Assembly: GCA_965369635.1 (NCBI GenBank)
Contig: CBDURC010000066.1
Coordinates: 1 to 13,655, forward strand
DNA from: UBA3071 sp965369635
GTDB taxonomy: Bacteria; Chloroflexota; Anaerolineae; UBA3071
Direction: 5' to 3'
Length of the DNA: 13,655 bases
A program made the position numbers and the translations under genes. Of this stretch, positions 7,648 through 12,075 are shown one piece after another. Numbering within the stretch: position 1 is the stretch's first letter; every line of letters begins with the position of its first letter. A model generated the notes under the pieces. The model made no database searches, had not been told where the DNA came from, and saw only the letters and a program-made list of their open reading frames with translations.

Positions 7648-7683
7648 TCCGAGTTGGGCGTAACCTCTATGATCTGAAGAGGT
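7645..7683 (+). promoter_or_regulatory. Predicted sigma70-type promoter of the subtilase gene
   Basis: TTGTCC (7645-7650), a 17-bp spacer and TATGAT (7668-7673) resemble a housekeeping promoter, with a start near 7680 and a leader of about 44 nt. ACCTCT (7663-7668) and AGAGGT (7678-7683) form an inverted repeat around the -10 box that could be an operator. All of this is pattern-based. Confidence 0.4.
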
Positions 7684-7723
7684 CTGCATAGATGATGGAT
7701 GGCTGACAACCACTGAGTAACCG

Positions 7724-9742
7724 ATGCAAGAAACAGGCTCTTCTACGAGGCGATGGGGATACCCGGCGAGCACTCTGGCCCCGCTTGGGGCGGGGCTGGC
7801 GCTGCTGTTGGCCATGATCCTGCTGGCCCCGCTTGCCCCGCTTGGGGCGGGGCTTGGGGCGGGGCTGGCCGCAGCCCTGCCTACGCGCGCCGCGCCGCCC
7901 TTGCCCGATCTACGGGCGCCCCTTTTCGCTGGCGAATTGCTGGTCAAGTGGCGAGTGCCTGGCAAAGGCCACGAAAAGCGGCAAGCTGCGCAATCGCTGT
8001 TGGCCTCCCTGCAGGCCACAGTGGTTGAGGAGTTCCCCGCCTTGGACATGGAGCTGCTGCGGTTGCCGGAGAAGCAACTGGAAACGGCGTTGAGCCGCTT
8101 GCAGGCCCATTCGCTGGTGGAATGGGCCGAGCCGAACTACTTGCTGGAACTGGACTTCACCCCTGACGATCCCTACTACGCCAGCTCCCAGAGCTACCAT
8201 ATGCTGAACATGGAGATGGAAGCGGCCTGGGACCTCTCCCTCGGCGAGCCGTCGGTGGTCATCGCTGTCATTGACACTGGCATTGACTTCGCTCACAGCG
8301 ACCTGGCGGAGGGCATCTGGACCAACCCGGACGAAGTGCCCGGCAACGGCCTCGACGACGACCACAATGGCTACGTGGACGATGTGCACGGTTGGGATTT
8401 CATCGAAGAGGACAACTGGCCTCAGGACATGCATGGTCACGGCACGCACGTGTCAGGCATCGCTGCGGCACGCATCAACAACGGCCTGGGGGTTGCGGGC
8501 ATGGCCGGCCAGGCGACCATCATGCCTCTGGGCATCTTTCATCCCCACGGCTTCGGCACCTACGCCGATCTCATCGAAGCCATCATCTACGCCACCGACA
8601 ACGGCGCTTTGATCATCAACATGAGCCTGGGGGCAGTGAGTTACTCTCGCGGCGAGGAGGCCGCGGTCAACTACGCCTGGGAGCATGGAGTGGTGGTTGT
8701 GGCCGCGGCGGGCAACAACAGCAACGACGCCGTCCACTATCCTGCCGCCCACGACAACGTCCTCGCCGTTTCGTCGGTGACCGCCAGCGACACGCGTTCG
8801 AGCTTCTCCAGCTACGGCGATTTCGTGGATCTGGCCGCGCCCGGTTCATCGGTTATGTCCTGCCGTAGGGGCAACAGCTACGGCCGCATGAGCGGCACCA
8901 GCATGGCTTCACCGCACGTGGCGGGGCTGGCAGCGCTGATCCGCTCCCGCAACCCCACGCTGACCAACGGTGAGGTGCGCCAGATCCTGGAAAACAGCGC
9001 CGATGACCTCGGCGAGGCGGGCTGGGACCGTTACTACGGTCACGGGCGGATCAACGGCCGCCGTGCAATGGAGGCGACGCCCTTGCCGACGCCGCCCGTT
9101 CCCACGCCCCCGCCGCCTCCATTGCCACGGCCACTCTGGCCTCCGTACTGTCAGGAACTGGTGTCCAATGGCGATTTTGAGGAGACAGCGCTGACGGACT
9201 GGCCGCGCTTGCCCCGCTTGGGGCGGGGCTTGGGGCGGGGCTGGCAGTTCACGGGCGAGGCAGTGCTGGACGAGGGCGTGGCCTACTCCGGAGAGCGCTC
9301 GCTGCGGCTGGCGGGGGCATACGGCAGCACGGCGGAGGCCTGGCAACAGCTAACCATACCCTCCGACGTCACTGCAGCCACCCTCTTCTTCGCCATCCGC
9401 ATCCACAGCGACGATGGCGGCTTCGGCAGCGACCCCAACGACCCCTTCGACGACCATCTGAAAGTCAGTTTCCGCAACCTGAATGGCAAACCGCTGATCT
9501 CGCTGCTGCGGGCGGGGAATACCAGCGACGGCGCGCCTGGTCTGCCCTGGGACGAGTACCTCTACCGGCTGACGACGGACGATCTGGAGAGGCTGCGGTA
9601 CGAGGGAACAGTGCAACTCCACTTCTATGCCGATAACAACGACGACGAGGAGACAACCCTCTTCCACGTGGATCTCGTGCGCTTCTGCGCCGGATGGGCG
9701 GGGATGGGGCCGCGGGTTTTCGTGCCGCTGGTGGTGAGTTGA
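7724..9742 (+). CDS. Secreted S8 subtilisin-like serine protease
   Basis: The 672-residue protein has a signal peptide (Arg9-Arg10, hydrophobic core to about 51, Thr-Arg-Ala-Ala-Pro after it) and an inhibitor-I9-like propeptide (about 68-144). The S8 catalytic domain (about 150-450) shows Asp184 in Ala-Val-Ile-Asp-Thr-Gly, His239 in His-Gly-His-Gly-Thr-His, oxyanion Asn331 in Ala-Ala-Gly-Asn-Asn, and Ser393 in Gly-Thr-Ser-Met-Ala-Ser-Pro. A Pro-rich hinge (452-474) precedes a beta-sandwich starting Leu-Val-Ser-Asn-Gly-Asp-Phe-Glu (479-486), which resembles carbohydrate-binding or P-type accessory modules. The C-terminus ends Arg-Val-Phe-Val-Pro-Leu-Val-Val-Ser. Three repeat copies are read in frame: D and E lengthen the signal peptide by 21 residues, and F adds 14 residues to the C-terminal module. 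The ATG at 7724 has only a weak GAGTAA ribosome site but is the start that gives the signal peptide. The substrate is unknown. Confidence 0.92.
   Translation: MQETGSSTRRWGYPASTLAPLGAGLALLLAMILLAPLAPLGAGLGAGLAAALPTRAAPPLPDLRAPLFAGELLVKWRVPGKGHEKRQAAQSLLASLQATVVEEFPALDMELLRLPEKQLETALSRLQAHSLVEWAEPNYLLELDFTPDDPYYASSQSYHMLNMEMEAAWDLSLGEPSVVIAVIDTGIDFAHSDLAEGIWTNPDEVPGNGLDDDHNGYVDDVHGWDFIEEDNWPQDMHGHGTHVSGIAAARINNGLGVAGMAGQATIMPLGIFHPHGFGTYADLIEAIIYATDNGALIINMSLGAVSYSRGEEAAVNYAWEHGVVVVAAAGNNSNDAVHYPAAHDNVLAVSSVTASDTRSSFSSYGDFVDLAAPGSSVMSCRRGNSYGRMSGTSMASPHVAGLAALIRSRNPTLTNGEVRQILENSADDLGEAGWDRYYGHGRINGRRAMEATPLPTPPVPTPPPPPLPRPLWPPYCQELVSNGDFEETALTDWPRLPRLGRGLGRGWQFTGEAVLDEGVAYSGERSLRLAGAYGSTAEAWQQLTIPSDVTAATLFFAIRIHSDDGGFGSDPNDPFDDHLKVSFRNLNGKPLISLLRAGNTSDGAPGLPWDEYLYRLTTDDLERLRYEGTVQLHFYADNNDDEETTLFHVDLVRFCAGWAGMGPRVFVPLVVS
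7775..7799 (+). repeat. Palindromic 17-bp element, copy D (single)
   Basis: CTGG (7775-7778), perfect core (7779-7795), CTGG (7796-7799). It is read as Ala-Pro-Leu-Gly-Ala-Gly-Leu inside the subtilase signal peptide. Removing 21 bp leaves Ser-Thr-Leu-Ala-Leu-Leu-Leu-Ala. Confidence 0.88.
7823..7868 (+). repeat. Palindromic element, copy E (nested double)
   Basis: CTGG (7823-7826) and CTGG (7865-7868) flank a 38-bp nested body identical to that of copy B. The outer tetranucleotides are CTGG while the inner ones are CTTG, which separates the host target from the element's own sequence. Read as Ala-Pro-Leu and Gly-Ala-Gly-Leu units in the signal peptide. Four G4 runs at 7844-7864. Confidence 0.88.
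9199..9244 (+). repeat. Palindromic element, copy F (nested double)
   Basis: CTGG (9199-9202) and CTGG (9241-9244) flank a nested 38-bp body that matches copies B and E except C to G at 9205. It is read as Pro-Arg-Leu and Gly-Arg-Gly-Leu in the subtilase C-terminal module. Removing 42 bp joins Thr-Asp-Trp to Gln-Phe-Thr-Gly-Glu. Four G4 runs at 9220-9240. Confidence 0.88.
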
Positions 9743-9749
9743 TCAGGCG

Positions 9750-11216
9750 CTACTCGGCGCGTGTGGAGGCCCACAGGGCGAAGAAGTCCCAGGTGGCCTT
9801 GGCGATGTCCGCCATGAGGGGGTGACTGTAGCGGTACTCCACCCAATGCGGCTGGTAGACGGAGATGCTGAGGACGTAGGGACCTCCCGGCCCCCAGATG
9901 ATGCCCGCGTCGCTCTGGTTCTCGTTGGAGAAGCCGTGCTTGTGAGCCAGGCGCGTCCCTTCGGGCAGCCCGGCTTTGATGAACGTGGAGATGGGGTTCA
10001 TCTCCAACAGTGCGATGACCTCCCGGCATTCCTCAGGCAGAATCCCGTCGGGGTAAGCGGCCAGCAGCGCTCCCTTTCCCTCAGCACACCTGACCAGCAT
10101 CTCCAGCAGCAGCCCCATTTCCTTGGGGGTGGTCTGCATGTAGGGGTCGGGATCGGCGGTCAGATCGCTGCGGCTGTTGGCGGCGGTGACGACGTGTGGT
10201 ATGGGTACGTCGGCGTCGTAGGGCGCGGCCATGTAGCTGTTGGTCAGGCCCAGCCGTCGCATGAACCTGGTAACCTGCTGTGCCCCATCCTGCGCGCTGC
10301 CGTCGCCGATCTGGGTGAGCAACCAGTTGGCGTAGGCATTGCTGACCCCGGGCAGCGTCATTGTGCTGGTCAATGCTACCGCGGTTTCGCCATCCGCCGG
10401 GCTATCCAGCGTCCGGTACACAGCAATGAAGATGGGAATCTTCAACACGCTCATACCTGAGTAGGCCACGTCGCCGCGGATGTTCACCTCCTGCCCACTG
10501 GCCACGTGGCGAACGAAGACGCCGGACAGGAGGGGGGTCCGCTCCATCCGCTCCTGCAGCACTTCCTCCAGCAGGGTGACATCGGGCGGGGGCGGCGGCG
10601 CTTCGGCCAGCACCAGCCAGGCCTGCCGTCCCTCCGGATTGGCCGAAGCGAGCGCTTCCAACAGACGGGGCGCCGAGGCATCTCGGTCAAGCCGCAGGCC
10701 AGGCTGGCCAGGGCGGAAGACAACGGTGGTAGTGAAGGGTTTTTCTTCCCGGATTGGCGCCACCACCGCCGAAGTGGGGGGACGGTCGTAGCGCGCCGCC
10801 ACGTCGCTCAGCCAGTCGCCGACGGCGGTTTCGTCCACGTCGTAACGCAGGGGGATGTCCAGGGGTTCGGGGGTTTGGTGCAGGATCTCGTCCACGAAGC
10901 CACGCCAGAAACCCAGCCCTTCCCGCTGCGCCTCTGCCTCCGCCAGCATGGCCTCCGCGTCTACCGAGAAGCCCACCTCCTCTGGGCGCAACAGCAGTCG
11001 CTCTTCGCCGTAATAGACCCACACCGGCTCCGTGTAGTAGGGGGCGCGGATTGCCTCAGCGATTTCATCGAGGTTCGAGCCCGCTGGCGGCTGCCCGGCC
11101 AGCGTGACCCAGCCAGGCACAGGTCCCTGGGTTTGTGCGTAGTTCCAGGCCCGGGGTCCCAGCGCCATGACGGCGAAAATCAAGATGAGAAGAAGCAAAC
11201 GTGCGAAGTTGCGCAT
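9750..11216 (-). CDS. Membrane-anchored class A beta-lactamase-like serine hydrolase
   Basis: The 488-residue protein has an N-terminal hydrophobic anchor (about 4-20), a YoaR/VanW-type peptidoglycan-binding-like region (about 40-205, PG_binding_4 pattern), a short Pro-rich hinge (207-211) and a penicillin-recognising serine hydrolase domain (about 215-488). The domain shows Ser256-Val-Leu-Lys259 (SxxK) and Lys426-His-Gly428 in place of the usual KTG. The SDN position appears as Ser292-Asn-Ala, and I see no ExxLN omega-loop Glu before the Thr-Thr-Pro-Lys-Glu-Met segment. It may therefore bind or cleave cell-wall peptides rather than hydrolyse beta-lactams efficiently (inference). ATG 11216 was chosen over TTG 11240, which would overlap the toxin gene; a GAGAG lies a few bases upstream of the ATG. 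It starts 17 bp after the toxin stop, so it could be read from the toxin-antitoxin promoter. Its stop faces the subtilase stop 7 bp away. Confidence 0.82.
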   Translation of the reverse strand: MRNFARLLLLILIFAVMALGPRAWNYAQTQGPVPGWVTLAGQPPAGSNLDEIAEAIRAPYYTEPVWVYYGEERLLLRPEEVGFSVDAEAMLAEAEAQREGLGFWRGFVDEILHQTPEPLDIPLRYDVDETAVGDWLSDVAARYDRPPTSAVVAPIREEKPFTTTVVFRPGQPGLRLDRDASAPRLLEALASANPEGRQAWLVLAEAPPPPPDVTLLEEVLQERMERTPLLSGVFVRHVASGQEVNIRGDVAYSGMSVLKIPIFIAVYRTLDSPADGETAVALTSTMTLPGVSNAYANWLLTQIGDGSAQDGAQQVTRFMRRLGLTNSYMAAPYDADVPIPHVVTAANSRSDLTADPDPYMQTTPKEMGLLLEMLVRCAEGKGALLAAYPDGILPEECREVIALLEMNPISTFIKAGLPEGTRLAHKHGFSNENQSDAGIIWGPGGPYVLSISVYQPHWVEYRYSHPLMADIAKATWDFFALWASTRAE

Positions 11217-11233
11217 CGCTCTCGATTGACTAC

Positions 11234-11677
11234 TCAGCAACGGGGCGGAAGTCGCCCAGCCACCGTATCCACGGCAACTGATTCTTCATTAGCATTGTAC
11301 AGATGCTCATCGGCGGTCCAGAACTCACAAGCCAAGGCCTCGGCCAGGGCCAGGTAGTGAGCATCGTAGGCCGCGGGACGGTCAAAGCGCTTAGCCAGTT
11401 CCCAAGCCCTTTCGTGCAAGTCCGGCAAGGTCAGTAGATCCACTCCTAACCTGCGGATCGCGGCAAATGCCCGCTCTCCCTCGTCCGGCATGAGCTTGCG
11501 ACGATGAACTCTGTTGCGGATGAGCGATGTCACTTCGTAGCCCCAAAGCGAAGGCGCTATGACATGAGCATCCTGTTCGTCCCACGCCGCCCAAAGTTGG
11601 CGCGCCCGCGCACTGTCCGGCTCGGCCAGCACTAGCAGGGCCAGGTTGGCGTCAACGCAGATCGGGGACGAGTTCAT
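11234..11677 (-). CDS. vapC: PIN-domain ribonuclease toxin (VapC family)
   Basis: The 147-residue protein is a predicted Mg-dependent RNase of a type II toxin-antitoxin pair. The acidic metal-binding residues of PIN domains are visible: Asp9 in Cys-Val-Asp-Ala-Asn, Glu48 in Gly-Tyr-Glu-Val-Thr, Asp105 in Ala-Tyr-Asp-Ala-His-Tyr-Leu-Ala-Leu-Ala, and Asp123 in Thr-Ala-Asp-Glu. The length is typical of VapC. ATG 11677 is preceded by AGAGGAG at a good distance and gives a start right before the first catalytic strand. Its first 26 bp overlap the end of the antitoxin gene in another frame, which couples toxin synthesis to antitoxin translation. The RNA target cannot be predicted. Confidence 0.9.
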   Translation of the reverse strand: MNSSPICVDANLALLVLAEPDSARARQLWAAWDEQDAHVIAPSLWGYEVTSLIRNRVHRRKLMPDEGERAFAAIRRLGVDLLTLPDLHERAWELAKRFDRPAAYDAHYLALAEALACEFWTADEHLYNANEESVAVDTVAGRLPPRC

Positions 11678-11984
11678 GAAGCCGCTCCTCTCGCAAACGG
11701 CGCAGGTCTTCAACGGAATCAGGCAGAGGCTCACCACCTCTGCGGGCCAGGATTTCCGCCCGCAGCGAGTCGGCCATAGCCAACGCCTCTCGCCGCCGAA
11801 CCCGGCGCTCCTGTCGCTCTGGGTCAGATCGTTCCAGCCGCTCGAGGTCGGCAAGGCTTATCAGCGCTGCTTTGGGTTTGCCTCTCGAAAGCAGCACGAT
11901 GCGCTGGCTGCCGTAGGCAGCTCGACTGACTACCTCACCCAGAGACTTCTTCGCCTCGGTCAGGCTCATCACATGGACGCCCAT
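11652..11984 (-). CDS. Phd/YefM-type antitoxin
   Basis: The 110-residue protein is the likely partner of the overlapping PIN toxin. The N-terminal half has the Phd/YefM pattern: Met-Ser-Leu-Thr-Glu-Ala-Lys-Lys-Ser-Leu-Gly-Glu-Val-Val (6-19), then a strand pair and Arg-Gly-Lys-Pro-Lys-Ala-Ala-Leu-Ile-Ser. The C-terminal half is charged, Arg- and Glu-rich and probably helical, as expected for the toxin-wrapping tail. ATG 11984 was chosen because the -10 box of the predicted promoter covers the more upstream ATG at 12035. ATG 11969 is a second possibility. Antitoxins of this family usually repress their own operon through operator repeats near the promoter. Confidence 0.85.
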   Translation of the reverse strand: MGVHVMSLTEAKKSLGEVVSRAAYGSQRIVLLSRGKPKAALISLADLERLERSDPERQERRVRRREALAMADSLRAEILARRGGEPLPDSVEDLRRLREERLHELVPDLR

Positions 11985-12033
11985 TCGAATACCCGGGCCA
12001 TCGATCTTATGGTTCTGATCATTCCCTTGGGGC

Positions 12034-12062
12034 ATTTTACCACAGGGGCGCCATAACAACAA
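12034..12062 (-). promoter_or_regulatory. Sigma70-like promoter of the toxin-antitoxin operon
   Basis: On the minus strand TTGTTG (12062-12057), a 17-bp spacer and TAAAAT (12039-12034) match housekeeping promoter hexamers well. Transcription would start near 12027, about 40 nt before the antitoxin ATG. The site lies only 13 bp after the guaA stop. A weak GCCG/CGGC hairpin runs into TTGTTGTT there, so any guaA terminator would overlap this -35 box. Confidence 0.6.
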
Positions 12063-12075
12063 GCCGCGGCGGCAG

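Larger units (their letters stand above)
7265..7723. other. 459-bp spacer with several palindromes, no gene seen
   Basis: No convincing coding frame on either strand. Besides the large palindrome, the promoter and repeat copy C listed separately, it holds GTTGAT/ATCAAC (7398-7403/7410-7415, 6-nt loop), CTGCTCA/TGAGCAG (7466-7472/7496-7502) with a T5 tract in its long loop, and a direct repeat AATCTGTG twice (7586-7593, 7595-7602). The last resembles a short intergenic sequence I recall from many environmental genomes. No canonical intrinsic terminator for the GH57 gene was found. Confidence 0.6.

Noticed and set aside
7411..8049. Minus-strand open frame across the spacer and the subtilase start
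   Set aside because: Low-complexity Ser/Pro/Ala product made largely of reversed repeat copies and spacer DNA; no ribosome site or family motif.
9750..11216. Calling the serine hydrolase an antibiotic-resistance beta-lactamase
   Set aside because: The deacylating Glu and the canonical SDN and KTG motifs are not visible, and a wall-binding-like N-terminus is present; only the fold family is supported.
11984..12062. Antitoxin starting at TTG 12062 or ATG 12035
   Set aside because: Both lie within the predicted -35/-10 region and add residues without the Phd/YefM pattern.
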